From Saprospiraceae bacterium (lineage in GTDB: Bacteria > Bacteroidota > Bacteroidia > Chitinophagales > Saprospiraceae), in contig JADKBO010000015.1 of the NCBI GenBank assembly GCA_016715105.1, forward strand, positions 1 through 64,000: a stretch of 64,000 nucleotides of DNA, read 5' to 3'. The translations under genes and the position numbers were made by a program. This document shows positions 46,772 to 56,795 of this stretch, one piece after another. Below the pieces are notes generated by a model, which saw only the letters and a list, made by a program, of their open reading frames with translations, searched no databases and had not been told where the DNA came from. Position 1 is the first letter of the stretch, and each line of letters opens with the position of its first letter.

Positions 46772-48580
46772 ATGAAAAAATTGAGAATTAACATAATTGT
46801 ATGGTGTTGTATGATGAGCGTAGTCATGGTTGCCCAGGGAGATAAATATGCTGACATTTTACAAAATATACAAGCTAGAGACGTTGTCACCATGAATGGA
46901 ATGTGGCAAATCATTGTCGATCCTTTAGAAAATGGCTATTATAATCATCGGTATTTACCCAAAGAGGATGGATATTTCAAAAATGCTAAAATGAAAAAGC
47001 CTTCTGATTTAGTAGAATATAGTTTTGATACTGACGATGAAATCATGGTGCCAGGTGATTGGAATACTCAGGACGAAAAGTTGTATTATTATGAAGGAAC
47101 CATTTGGTACAAAAGGTCTTTCGACTATGACGTCAAAAATAAGGACGAATTGGTTTTTTTGTATTTTGGAGCGGTCAATTACGATGCTAAAGTTTATCTA
47201 AATGGCGAGCTATTAGGCAGCCACATAGGTGGATATACTCCATTCCAGTTTGATGTAACGGGAAAACTGATGGAAAAGGATAATTTCCTCGTCGTAAAAG
47301 TGGATAATAAAAGAAAGAGAGAAGCGGTCCCAACGGTCAATACAGATTGGTGGAATTATGGTGGAATTACCCGCTCCGTTCAATTGGTTAGCGTTCCTAA
47401 AAAACACATCAAAGAATATTATGTTGGGTTATCGCACAAAATTGAAAATGAGATTGAAGGTTGGGTTGCCCTGGCTAATAGTTCAACTAATGAAATGGTG
47501 TCCATCGAAATTCCAGAATTGGGCATTAGAAAGGAGTATAAAGTTGGATCTAATGGTTTGGTAAACTTCAATTTCAAAGCAAATCCTACCCTTTGGTCGC
47601 CGAAAAATCCAAAACTGTATCAAGTAAAAATCAGTACATCATCTGATAGTCTTGAAGATGAAATCGGGTTTAGAACCATTAAAACCAATGGAAGTAAAAT
47701 TGTCCTAAACGGTGAAAATATTTTTTTAAAAGGCATCAGTATTCATGAGGAAGCCCCTTTTAAAACTGGAAGGGTAACTTCCATAGAGGAATGTAAAATT
47801 TTATTAACATGGGCAAAAGAATTGGGTTGCAATTTTGTACGACTTGCGCATTATCCGCATAATGAAGACATGGTTAGGGAAGCTGAAAAAATGGGCCTAA
47901 TGGTTTGGTCCGAAATTCCTGTTTATTGGACCATTTTGTATGAAAATGAAGAAACTTATCAGAATGCTGAAAATCAGTTAACGACCATGATTAGCCGAGA
48001 TAAAAATAGAGCAGGGGTTATTTTGTGGTCAATTGCAAATGAAACACCAGTCAGCGAAAACAGAAATATTTTCCTTGGTCGTTTGGCTAAAAAAGCGAGG
48101 TCATTAGACGGAAGTCGATTAATTACAGCTGCACTAGATACACATTCTGGTAGTCCTGGTGTAAAATTAATCGATGACCCTCTTGGGGAAATTGTAGATG
48201 TAATTGGAATCAATAGTTATTGTGGTTGGTATACTGGTGCCCCCGCTACTTGTCCTGAAATAGAGTGGCAAAATAAATATGATAAACCTATGATTATGAG
48301 TGAAGTAGGTGGCGGTGCTTTACAAGGGCATCACGGAGATGTTGGTGAAAGATGGACAGAAGAATATCAGGAAGACGTTTATAAGCAAAATATCGCAATG
48401 ATGCGTAAAATTGATTTCTTAGCAGGAGTTTCTCCCTGGATTTTGATGGATTTTAGATCAGCAAGAAGGCATTTAAAGAAAATACAAAAAGATTTTAATC
48501 GCAAAGGATTGATTTCAGAGCAAGGCATCAAGAAAAAAGCATTTTACACCCTACAAGAATATTATTTAAAAGAAAATTAA
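46772..48580 (+). CDS. Glycoside hydrolase family 2 (beta-glucuronidase/galactosidase-like)
   Basis: A 602-aa exported enzyme (VWCCMMSVVMVAQGDKYAD). A sugar-binding jelly roll (PGDWNTQDEKLYYYEGTIWY, LNGELLGSHIGGYTPFQFDV) and an Ig-like domain precede the TIM barrel (NGENIFLKGISIHEEAPFK, FVRLAHYPHNEDMVREAEKM). The acid/base Glu is in VILWSIANETPVSE and the nucleophile Glu in KPMIMSEVGGGALQG. The size and motifs resemble beta-glucuronidases more than LacZ, but the substrate is not certain. It is the last gene of the plus-strand enzyme run. Confidence 0.92.
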   Translation: MKKLRINIIVWCCMMSVVMVAQGDKYADILQNIQARDVVTMNGMWQIIVDPLENGYYNHRYLPKEDGYFKNAKMKKPSDLVEYSFDTDDEIMVPGDWNTQDEKLYYYEGTIWYKRSFDYDVKNKDELVFLYFGAVNYDAKVYLNGELLGSHIGGYTPFQFDVTGKLMEKDNFLVVKVDNKRKREAVPTVNTDWWNYGGITRSVQLVSVPKKHIKEYYVGLSHKIENEIEGWVALANSSTNEMVSIEIPELGIRKEYKVGSNGLVNFNFKANPTLWSPKNPKLYQVKISTSSDSLEDEIGFRTIKTNGSKIVLNGENIFLKGISIHEEAPFKTGRVTSIEECKILLTWAKELGCNFVRLAHYPHNEDMVREAEKMGLMVWSEIPVYWTILYENEETYQNAENQLTTMISRDKNRAGVILWSIANETPVSENRNIFLGRLAKKARSLDGSRLITAALDTHSGSPGVKLIDDPLGEIVDVIGINSYCGWYTGAPATCPEIEWQNKYDKPMIMSEVGGGALQGHHGDVGERWTEEYQEDVYKQNIAMMRKIDFLAGVSPWILMDFRSARRHLKKIQKDFNRKGLISEQGIKKKAFYTLQEYYLKEN

Positions 48581-48952
48581 AAATATCATCCAAACAATCT
48601 GCCAATAATTAAGTGTATAAAAGTAATTTCAAAAACTTGAAAAAACAATTATGCGAAGAATTTGATTTTTAGATATAAAAGAAGAATTTTTTTATGCGAT
48701 TTTAACATTTTTGAAGTTGGGGAGTCTGTGCAGAAATGCCGTAGTAAAAACTACAACAGACTTTCCTGACTTCAAATTTTAAAAGTGAATATGATTTGGG
48801 CGTGATTTTTGGCCAAATTTCCTAAAATCATGACAAAATCACAACGACGAATTTTAAGAAGTCATGAAATGTCCCCTTAAATTTGGAAACCAATGAATAA
48901 ATTGAATTATTTCCAATTCATAATTCAACCCATTTAAATTAGATTACAATCA
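48581..48952. other. Convergent intergenic region between GH2 and the HTCS regulator
   Basis: No gene is supported. It contains the diverged third copy of the dispersed palindrome (48781-48876) and AT-rich DNA that could hold terminators of both converging genes. Confidence 0.6.
48781..48876. repeat. Dispersed palindromic intergenic repeat, copy 3 (diverged)
   Basis: It starts AAAAGTGAATATGATTTGGG and keeps the GATTTTTGG core, the AAAATCATGACAAAATC arm and the AAGAAGTCATGAAATG tail. About one base in eight differs from copies 1 and 2, and one arm is no longer perfectly paired. Confidence 0.75.
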
Positions 48953-51900
48953 TCAATTATTAAAAAAAGTATTGGTTCTACTTTCTTTATCTACAGTACC
49001 AGAAAGATGATCTAATTTGTAATCTGAAGGCGATTTCTTATAAACTTTCTTAAATTCCTTGCTGAAATGTTTTCGATCATTAAATCCAACCATGTCGGCA
49101 ATTTCAAATACCGAATAACTGGTATTGACCAAAATATCGGCCGCCTTTTTCAATCTGACGTGTTTGATTAAGGTAGCTACAGAAAAGTTTGTAAGCGTAC
49201 TGACCTTTTTATAAAGTACCGTACGGCTGATGCCAATTTCTTTTATCAAAACATTAACATCGAATTCAGGATCATCCAATTTAGACTCAATGATTTCCAT
49301 CAACTTTTTGATGAATAATTCTTCAGGCGTTTTTAATGATTTTAAATCAGAGTCAATAATAAAATTGCCACTGTATTTTTGACGCATAATTTCCTTGGCC
49401 AACAATAAATTATGAATATTAAGCTGCAGTATCTTGATGCTAAATGGCTTAGCAATATAGGAATCAGCACCAGTGGTAAGTCCTTCAATTTTACTGTCGT
49501 TTGATGATTTCGCCGTTAATAAAATGACTGGCAAATGGTTGGTACTTTCATTTGTTTTAATGTATTCACACAATTCCAAACCATCCATTTCAGGCATCAT
49601 GATGTCACTGATGACCAAATCAGGAAGTTCATTTTCCATGTGTCGAATGGCATCCTTACCATTCGAAAAATCGACAATATTATAATCTACAGATAAAATT
49701 TCTTTCGTGAATCTCCTGAACTCAACATTGTCTTCTACCAACAAGATTGTTTTTTTAGCAAGTTTTTCCTCTTGATCAATAATAGGCAATAAATCTGTAA
49801 CAGGATTTTCACTTATCATGAAGTCCTCCGTTTCTCCGGCAAGTTTATTTGCATAATCCTCACTTTCAATAAAAAGATCTTCATTAAAGGTCTGTTCTTC
49901 ATCAATGGCCGATGCATCTAGATGAGCTTTGCCAAGTCTCAATGAAATTTCAAAACTGGTATTTGCCCAAGGGTCTTTTTCATCAGAAAGTATCAATTCA
50001 CCTTTATGTAATTCAACAATACTTTGGGAAAGCGCCAAGCCTACACCAGTACCAGAATTTTGAATTGAACGATTTTCAATTTGGAAAAATCTAGTAAAAA
50101 CATTCTTTTTACTCTCCTCAGGTATGCCAATGCCATTATCTTTTACTTTTATTTTTATCCAACCTTCTTCGCTATTCGCACACTCCACTGAAAATACAAT
50201 TTTTCCATTTTCTTTTGTGAATTTAAATGCATTGGAAAGTAGATTGTACACTACCTTTTCCATTTGGTCCTTATCAAAATAAACTGGTACAGAATTCGTA
50301 TCAATTACAAACTTGTATTTAATTTTCTTTTCTATAGCAATGCCTTTGAACGATTCATAAATGTCAAAACAGAAAGAAACGATGTCGTATTTTCGGCAGT
50401 GAATTTTGAGAAGTCCATTTTCCGCCTTTCGGAAATCGAGCAATTCATTGACTAATTTCAATAGTCTATCAGTATTATTTTTGATAGTTTTTAATCGGCT
50501 ATATATGGTTGAATTTTTCTCTACACCATCAATCAAATCTTCCATCGGTGCTATCATCAGTGTCAACGGAGTTCTTAATTCATGACTTACATTGGTAAAA
50601 AAAGCCAACTTCATTTTATACAACTCCTGCTGTCTTTCCTTTTCAACCTGCTCGACAAAAAGTGCGCGTTGTAGTCGTGTGCGAATTTTAATGATGCGTA
50701 TGATAGTGTAAATGAGTGCCATAGATAATAGAAAATACAAGGAATGGGCCCACCAAGATTTCCACCAAGGCGGAGCAATATTAATTTCGAGTGTTTTTAT
50801 ATTGTTATTCCATACGTTTTCTTCATTGGAGGTTCTTATACTTAGGGTGTAATTTCCATGGTCCAAATCTATTAAATTGATGGTATTTTGGTTACCAATT
50901 TCATGCCACTCGTCAGCTCTTGATTCCTTTTCTAGTTTATAAGCATAAACATTGTTCTCTGGATTAACAAAATTCATAGCACTGAACTCAATGCTTATAT
51001 TTCCTTGATCATAATTCAATGATATATCAGAAGTGTAGGTGATTGCAGTTCTTAGCGGCGAATCTTTATCCGATACATTTACTTCTTTATTGTTAATCTT
51101 CAACTTTGTTAATACAATTTCACTGGTATTGGGTAATTTGAAAATGTCTTTACTATCAAAAATTGTCAAGCCTTTTGAACCGCCAAAAACAAGTTTATTA
51201 TTTTTTAATCTTATGCTACAATTGTCTGAAAATTGGCCAAGTGTCAAACCATCACTTGAAGAAAAAGAAGTAATATCAAGATCTTTAATCTGATAAGGAA
51301 TTTGAAATTTCTTTGTTGCGATTTTATACAATAGTCCGTCTGAAGTTACCCAGATATTGCCCTGATTGTCTTCTGTAATACTTTTGATGGAATTATTGGT
51401 AAGGCCTGCTGCCTTGTTGATGAGCATAAACATTTGATCATTTTTATCAAATAAACATAGTCCACCATAGTCTGTCCCTATCCAAAGCCTTTCTTTTGAA
51501 TCTGCGAATAGCGACGTCAAGTTATTATTTGCAATCGTACCTGTTCCTTCACTGCGAAAGATTTTGACAAGTTTTCCAGAAATTTTATCAATTTGGTTTA
51601 AGCCATCTTGGGTTGCAATCCAAATATTGTTGTTTTCAAATTCTATATCTGTTACGAAATTATCGCTTAAAACGTTGATTTCACTATCTGCTCTGTAGTT
51701 AATGATGACATCTTTACCTTGTATCAATTTCAATCCATCTCCTTCTGTGCCTACCCATATTTTTTTTTCATCGACTACTAGAGAAGTTACGGGAAATTCT
51801 GGTAGAAGCTGTTCATTTTTCCTGAGAGGAATTACTTTAAAATCTTTGTTATTTTTATTGAAATTGTATAAGCCATTTACCGTACCACATAATAAATTCA

Positions 51901-53239
51901 CATTATCAAATTCAGCCAACACGTTTATCATATTGCTGGTTTTCGTCTTATCGCTGATCCTAATTTTGTATTCAATAACTTTTTTAGACTTTAAGTCTAC
52001 AAAATTAAGACCTCCTCCATTTGTGCCAACCCATAAGGCATCATCATTTTCGCGAACTACACTATTGACAATTGGGTTTGTGAGACCAAAATTGGGTTTG
52101 ATTGATTCTCCAATATTGATGAAGTTGTAGTTTGCTTGATTAAAAAAATTGAGTCCGCCTTCTGTAGTTCCTAACCACACACTACCATTTTTATCTTTGA
52201 GAAAAGATCTTACTTCATTGTCACTTAAGCTGTACGGATTGTAAGCATTGTGTCTATAAGTGGTTATTTCCTGAGACTTCTTGTTTAAAACACTCAGGCC
52301 ATCTATTGTTCCAAACCAAATGGTGTGATCATCAATAGGTAAAATGTCATAAACCCAATTGGAACCAATTCTACTATTTGCTGGCCCAGATTCTGTATAA
52401 TTAATGACTTTATTTTTTTGCCTTTCATATTGAAATACGCCATTACTTTTTGTAGCAAACCACAAATCGCCTATATCGTCCTGCACAATTTGCCAAATCT
52501 TAGCCTTATTTAATGATTGATTCTCTTGAACTACGGCAGGCAATTTTTTTACTTTTCCATTGTTGGGATCAAATATCATGAGTCCTTCAGCAGTGCCAAC
52601 CAGTATTCCAATTTTTTCATCGTACAACAAAGAAAGTACCCTTATACCCGTAAATAAATTGGTGTTTGAGTCCTGAGCTACACTTTCCAATAATTTCTTC
52701 TCCTTGTTGAGCAATTTTACTCCTCCAAAAGTACCTACCCATATATTCTTTTTATTGTCTTCAACAAAGGATGTAATATAATTTCGACCTCCTTTGATTG
52801 GTAAGATATCGATTGGTGTAAACAACTTCGTATTTTTATCATAATGGTTTACCCCATTGCTTGTCCCAATCCACAAATTTCCTTCACTGTCTTCAAATAT
52901 TACATTGACACGATTGTTATTGATGCTTCCTTCGACATTTTGATCTCTTGTATATCTGACAAACTGATTTCCATCATATCTCAACAATCCAATTTCAGTA
53001 CCTAGCCAAATAAATCCAGTATTATCTTGAACGATACTGGAAATCATACTTGAAGTATGGGTCTTATCAATATTGATCTGCTCAAAAAACAGTTCAGAAC
53101 TTTGACCTTTGACTGTTGGATGAGAAAAAATTCCAATCATTGAGATAAACAACCAACAGGCTGCCTTCGACCTTTGAAATAATGGTTTGGTTTGAAAATT
53201 GAATACGGGAATACGAAATGATAGCAGCTGAGATACCAT
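48953..53239 (-). CDS. Hybrid two-component system regulator (HTCS) of the polysaccharide locus
   Basis: A giant all-in-one sensor of about 1,430 aa (an ATG at 53287 would add 16 residues). After a signal peptide come about a dozen Reg_prop propeller repeats (TGFIWLGTEIGLLRYDG, NLWIGTSNGVNHYDK and similar) and a Y_Y_Y domain (YTLSIRTSNEENVWN). One membrane helix follows (SLYFLLSMALIYTIIRII), then HisKA with VSHELRTPLTLMIAP near residue 900, HATPase_c (GTGVGLALSQSIVEL), a receiver with DLVISDIMMPEMDGLEL near 1,225, and a C-terminal AraC helix-turn-helix (YSVFEIADMVGFNDRKHFSK). In this family the periplasmic sensor binds the target oligosaccharide and the AraC domain activates susC/susD and enzyme genes, here transcribed away on both sides. 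Confidence 0.97.
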   Translation of the reverse strand: MVSQLLSFRIPVFNFQTKPLFQRSKAACWLFISMIGIFSHPTVKGQSSELFFEQINIDKTHTSSMISSIVQDNTGFIWLGTEIGLLRYDGNQFVRYTRDQNVEGSINNNRVNVIFEDSEGNLWIGTSNGVNHYDKNTKLFTPIDILPIKGGRNYITSFVEDNKKNIWVGTFGGVKLLNKEKKLLESVAQDSNTNLFTGIRVLSLLYDEKIGILVGTAEGLMIFDPNNGKVKKLPAVVQENQSLNKAKIWQIVQDDIGDLWFATKSNGVFQYERQKNKVINYTESGPANSRIGSNWVYDILPIDDHTIWFGTIDGLSVLNKKSQEITTYRHNAYNPYSLSDNEVRSFLKDKNGSVWLGTTEGGLNFFNQANYNFINIGESIKPNFGLTNPIVNSVVRENDDALWVGTNGGGLNFVDLKSKKVIEYKIRISDKTKTSNMINVLAEFDNVNLLCGTVNGLYNFNKNNKDFKVIPLRKNEQLLPEFPVTSLVVDEKKIWVGTEGDGLKLIQGKDVIINYRADSEINVLSDNFVTDIEFENNNIWIATQDGLNQIDKISGKLVKIFRSEGTGTIANNNLTSLFADSKERLWIGTDYGGLCLFDKNDQMFMLINKAAGLTNNSIKSITEDNQGNIWVTSDGLLYKIATKKFQIPYQIKDLDITSFSSSDGLTLGQFSDNCSIRLKNNKLVFGGSKGLTIFDSKDIFKLPNTSEIVLTKLKINNKEVNVSDKDSPLRTAITYTSDISLNYDQGNISIEFSAMNFVNPENNVYAYKLEKESRADEWHEIGNQNTINLIDLDHGNYTLSIRTSNEENVWNNNIKTLEINIAPPWWKSWWAHSLYFLLSMALIYTIIRIIKIRTRLQRALFVEQVEKERQQELYKMKLAFFTNVSHELRTPLTLMIAPMEDLIDGVEKNSTIYSRLKTIKNNTDRLLKLVNELLDFRKAENGLLKIHCRKYDIVSFCFDIYESFKGIAIEKKIKYKFVIDTNSVPVYFDKDQMEKVVYNLLSNAFKFTKENGKIVFSVECANSEEGWIKIKVKDNGIGIPEESKKNVFTRFFQIENRSIQNSGTGVGLALSQSIVELHKGELILSDEKDPWANTSFEISLRLGKAHLDASAIDEEQTFNEDLFIESEDYANKLAGETEDFMISENPVTDLLPIIDQEEKLAKKTILLVEDNVEFRRFTKEILSVDYNIVDFSNGKDAIRHMENELPDLVISDIMMPEMDGLELCEYIKTNESTNHLPVILLTAKSSNDSKIEGLTTGADSYIAKPFSIKILQLNIHNLLLAKEIMRQKYSGNFIIDSDLKSLKTPEELFIKKLMEIIESKLDDPEFDVNVLIKEIGISRTVLYKKVSTLTNFSVATLIKHVRLKKAADILVNTSYSVFEIADMVGFNDRKHFSKEFKKVYKKSPSDYKLDHLSGTVDKESRTNTFFNN

Positions 53240-53287
53240 TTCTTTTATGACAAATGTAAGCTTTAAATATGCGCTAGTGAATATCAT

Positions 53288-53746
53288 TTCAAATTTCAGT
53301 ACAGTTAGTTAAGCAAAATTAGAAAAATAAGTACCGTAAAAAACCTATTTAACTTCTCACAAAATAATTACACCAATTGGAGTAAAACATGGCTATTTTA
53401 AATGTGCTTTTTACGAAGTATGTCTGACACTTAGTCGCAAATTTATGATCGAAGTAATGTAGATGTTTCTCAATTGCGGAGTTACAATCTTGAAAATTGC
53501 TTTGTACATACTTTTATTAAATATCTGCTTCTAAGATTAGCTTCAACATTCCATATAAAGTTAACTGATTTTCCGAATAAAAGGTCTAGAAATGTCTGAT
53601 ATACAACAGATAAGGATGTTAGCACCCCTATAAACGCATATATATATCCCCAGTAAAATGAGCAGAACATTCATATTTGTTTCGTACTAACATGGTACCA
53701 TTTTAATTCAAATACTTATAGAAAAGCTAACAAAAAAATTAAAGTT
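53288..53746. other. Divergent regulatory region between HTCS and susC
   Basis: No gene is supported. This 460-base gap must contain the promoters of both the regulator and the susC/susD operon. No operator could be assigned by eye. Confidence 0.6.
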
Positions 53747-56700
53747 ATGATGAAAAAATCAGATTCAAAAAGTGTGTTTTTGAAGTCTTGTCGCTGGATA
53801 AAATCCAGTATGACGATGTTCATTTTATGTCTTACATTTATTGCTGCAAATGCGCAACAAAAAACAGTGACTGGAACAGTGTCGGATAACAATGGCGAGC
53901 CATTGATTGGTGCTACTGTTTCTTTAGAAGGCTCAACTACAGGTACCATTACAGATGTTGATGGTAAATTTGCAATTAATGCAGCCCCAGGTCAAATTTT
54001 ATTGTTTTCTTACCTAGGCATGCAAAACGCTAGCATTACTGTTGGAGACAACAGTGAAATAAATGTTTCGCTGCAAACATCCGCAGTTTTGGAAGAAGTA
54101 GTAGTTGTTGGATATGGAACAACAAAGAAAAGTGACGTGATCAGTTCTGTTTCTTCTGTTAAACCAGAAGACCTGACGAAGGTAGCTACCTCAGATATTG
54201 GTGAAATGCTGAGGGGTAAAGCAGCCGGTGTATTGGTGACGCTTGCAAACGGCGGGCCTGGATCTTCCTCCAATATCTTAATACGTGGGCAAAATTCAAT
54301 CAATGGAGGAAATTCACCTATTATTATAGTAGATGGTGTACCTGTAGGAAACATCAATGATATCAATGCCAATGACATCGCTTCTATGGAAATCTTGAAG
54401 GATGCTGCATCACAATCTATTTATGGAGCGCGTGCATCCAACGGTGTAATATTAATCACAACCAAAAGAGGAAAGGAAGGAAAAACGAAAGTAAGTTACA
54501 ATGGAGCTTCCGGAACCCAGACAATCAACAGAAATTTTGATATCTATTCGGGAGAAGAGTTTGCTCAATTAAAAAGAGAGGCTTTCAGAAGCGCAAACCT
54601 GGGTAATTATCCAGCTGATGAAGACATCATGTCCCAGTTGGAATTGGCAAGCATTAATTCTGGCAAATTCATCAATTGGGAAGATGAGATCTTAAGGACA
54701 GGAACAACTCACAACCACAACTTAAGTATTGCTTCTGGTACAGATAAGACAAATGTGTATACCAGTTTTAACCTATTTGATCAAGATGGTGTAATTGACA
54801 ACTCCGATTATACCAGGATCACAGGTAGAGTAAACTTAGATCAACGGGTTAACAGCTGGTTTAAGGTAGGTATGAATACTTCATTTCAATATGCGAAAGG
54901 CAATAGCCCGAATGTAGGAGGTGTATTGCTTACTTCCATAACAACTTCCCCATTGGGAGAAATATACAATGAAGATGGAAGTCTCAGGTATCTTCCAGGC
55001 GGTTTTGAAGAAAATAAAAATCCATTGATTGATATTCAAGAAACTAATACACTTGACGAAAACAGAAATGACATATTCAACATATTCGTAGATCTTTCAC
55101 CTATCAGAAACTTCAATTACCGCTTGAATCTGAGCAGGAGATCTTGGAATGGAAAATCAAGATCTTATAATACTTCGGAATCAGTAACTGGTATTACCAA
55201 TGGTGGCTTAGGTCGAGGTAGCATTGTTTTCCAAGATAATGTGGAATATCAAATAGAAAATATTGTTAGTTACACGCCTACTCTAGGTGGAAAAAATAAT
55301 CTTGCCCTTACAGCAGTGCAAAGTGTTACTGAATCAAAGTACAATCGTTTTGCCAATAACGCTGTCGATTTACCCAATGACATTTTAGGCATTTATGGTT
55401 TGGAAGCCGCAGCAACCAATAATCCATTTATATCTGGTACAAGAAGAGGTTTGCTTTCTTTTGCTGCTCGGGCAGAATACAACTACGGTTCAAAATACTA
55501 TTTCAATGTTGCTGGTCGTACGGATGCATCTACTGTTTTTGGTGCAAACAATAAATGGGGTTTCTTTCCGTCTGTTGGAATTGGATGGAACGCGCATTTG
55601 GAACCATTTTTGAAAAATGTGAGTGCTTTGAATCTTATGAAAGTAAGAGCAACTTATGGAAGTGTTGGTAATGAAGGTATTGCACCTTACCAAAGTTTAA
55701 GTTCGGCTTTGCAAAGAGATTATATTGTAAATGGAACAAAAGTATCTGGTTATGTTCCTGGTGATTTCTTACCAAATCCAGAATTGAAATGGGAGACATC
55801 TACTAAAATGAATGCAGCGGTTGATTTAGGATTTTTCAATAATCGCGTGACTTCAACCATTGAATATTACAAAACCCGCACAACTGATTTGTTGATCGAT
55901 CAAGCTTTGAATGCAGGTCTTGGTTATACCAGAAAAAAGACAAACTTAGGCGAAGTAGAAAATCAGGGAATTGAATTTTCTTTAAATACAGCGTTAATTC
56001 GTAAAGCAGATTTCAACCTCAACGTAGGCGGTAGCATTTCTAGAAATAGAAATAAAATAATCAGTCTTTATGGATTGGATGAAGACGGCGATGGTCGCGA
56101 AGATGATGATGTAGGCAATAGATGGTTTATTGGACAACCCATCAATGTGCATTACCAATACATGGGAGTTGGTATTTTTCAAGAAGGTGAGGACATTGCG
56201 AGCTCACACCAGCCAAATGCAAAACCGGGTGACATCAAATTATTTGATAGGTTCCCGGATGACGGTGTACTCAATGCTAAAAACGATCGTGTATTGACTC
56301 AAGCAGGGCCAGATTGGTTTGGCAATTTCAATGTCAGTTTGAACTACAAAAGCTTTGACATTTCTGCTGATGTAATCTCTGTCCAAGGAGTGACTCGTTA
56401 TAATACCTTTTTAGTAGGTTACAGTGAAGGAGGTTCTTTAAGAGGTATTAAAAATGGCATCAAACAAAATTATTGGTTGCCAGAAAATCCATCTGGAACC
56501 TTCCCAAGACCAAATGAAGCGAATGATCCAGTAAATTTATTCGCAAACGCGCTTCAAGATGCTTCATACACAAGACTTCAAAATGTAACCATTGGTTATA
56601 CTTTGCCAAAATCGTTCATGTCTTCCAAAGGACTCAGCAATTTTAGAATATATGCAACAGGAAGTAATTTGATAACCATTACAGACTATCAATCGTATAG

Positions 56701-56770
56701 CCCAGAAAAAAATCCAAACGAATATCCAGAGGCGGTAACATTTGTCGGTGGTTTACAAATCAGTTTTTAA
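53747..56770 (+). CDS. SusC-type TonB-dependent oligosaccharide transporter
   Basis: A 1,007-aa SusC/RagA protein. A signal peptide (MTMFILCLTFIAANAQQ) is followed by the carboxypeptidase-like domain (VTGTVSDNNGEPLIGATVSL), the SusC signature/TonB-box region (LEEVVVVGYGTTKKSDV), and a plug with RGKAAGVLV, IIIVDGVPVGNINDIN and SIYGARASNGVILITTKRGK. A 22-strand barrel ends with the aromatic terminus GGLQISF. It imports oligosaccharides across the outer membrane together with the SusD encoded next. The first membrane protein of its operon, it is divergent from the HTCS gene. Confidence 0.97.
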   Translation: MMKKSDSKSVFLKSCRWIKSSMTMFILCLTFIAANAQQKTVTGTVSDNNGEPLIGATVSLEGSTTGTITDVDGKFAINAAPGQILLFSYLGMQNASITVGDNSEINVSLQTSAVLEEVVVVGYGTTKKSDVISSVSSVKPEDLTKVATSDIGEMLRGKAAGVLVTLANGGPGSSSNILIRGQNSINGGNSPIIIVDGVPVGNINDINANDIASMEILKDAASQSIYGARASNGVILITTKRGKEGKTKVSYNGASGTQTINRNFDIYSGEEFAQLKREAFRSANLGNYPADEDIMSQLELASINSGKFINWEDEILRTGTTHNHNLSIASGTDKTNVYTSFNLFDQDGVIDNSDYTRITGRVNLDQRVNSWFKVGMNTSFQYAKGNSPNVGGVLLTSITTSPLGEIYNEDGSLRYLPGGFEENKNPLIDIQETNTLDENRNDIFNIFVDLSPIRNFNYRLNLSRRSWNGKSRSYNTSESVTGITNGGLGRGSIVFQDNVEYQIENIVSYTPTLGGKNNLALTAVQSVTESKYNRFANNAVDLPNDILGIYGLEAAATNNPFISGTRRGLLSFAARAEYNYGSKYYFNVAGRTDASTVFGANNKWGFFPSVGIGWNAHLEPFLKNVSALNLMKVRATYGSVGNEGIAPYQSLSSALQRDYIVNGTKVSGYVPGDFLPNPELKWETSTKMNAAVDLGFFNNRVTSTIEYYKTRTTDLLIDQALNAGLGYTRKKTNLGEVENQGIEFSLNTALIRKADFNLNVGGSISRNRNKIISLYGLDEDGDGREDDDVGNRWFIGQPINVHYQYMGVGIFQEGEDIASSHQPNAKPGDIKLFDRFPDDGVLNAKNDRVLTQAGPDWFGNFNVSLNYKSFDISADVISVQGVTRYNTFLVGYSEGGSLRGIKNGIKQNYWLPENPSGTFPRPNEANDPVNLFANALQDASYTRLQNVTIGYTLPKSFMSSKGLSNFRIYATGSNLITITDYQSYSPEKNPNEYPEAVTFVGGLQISF

Positions 56771-56795
56771 AATTCAAATCATAAAAATAATTTCA

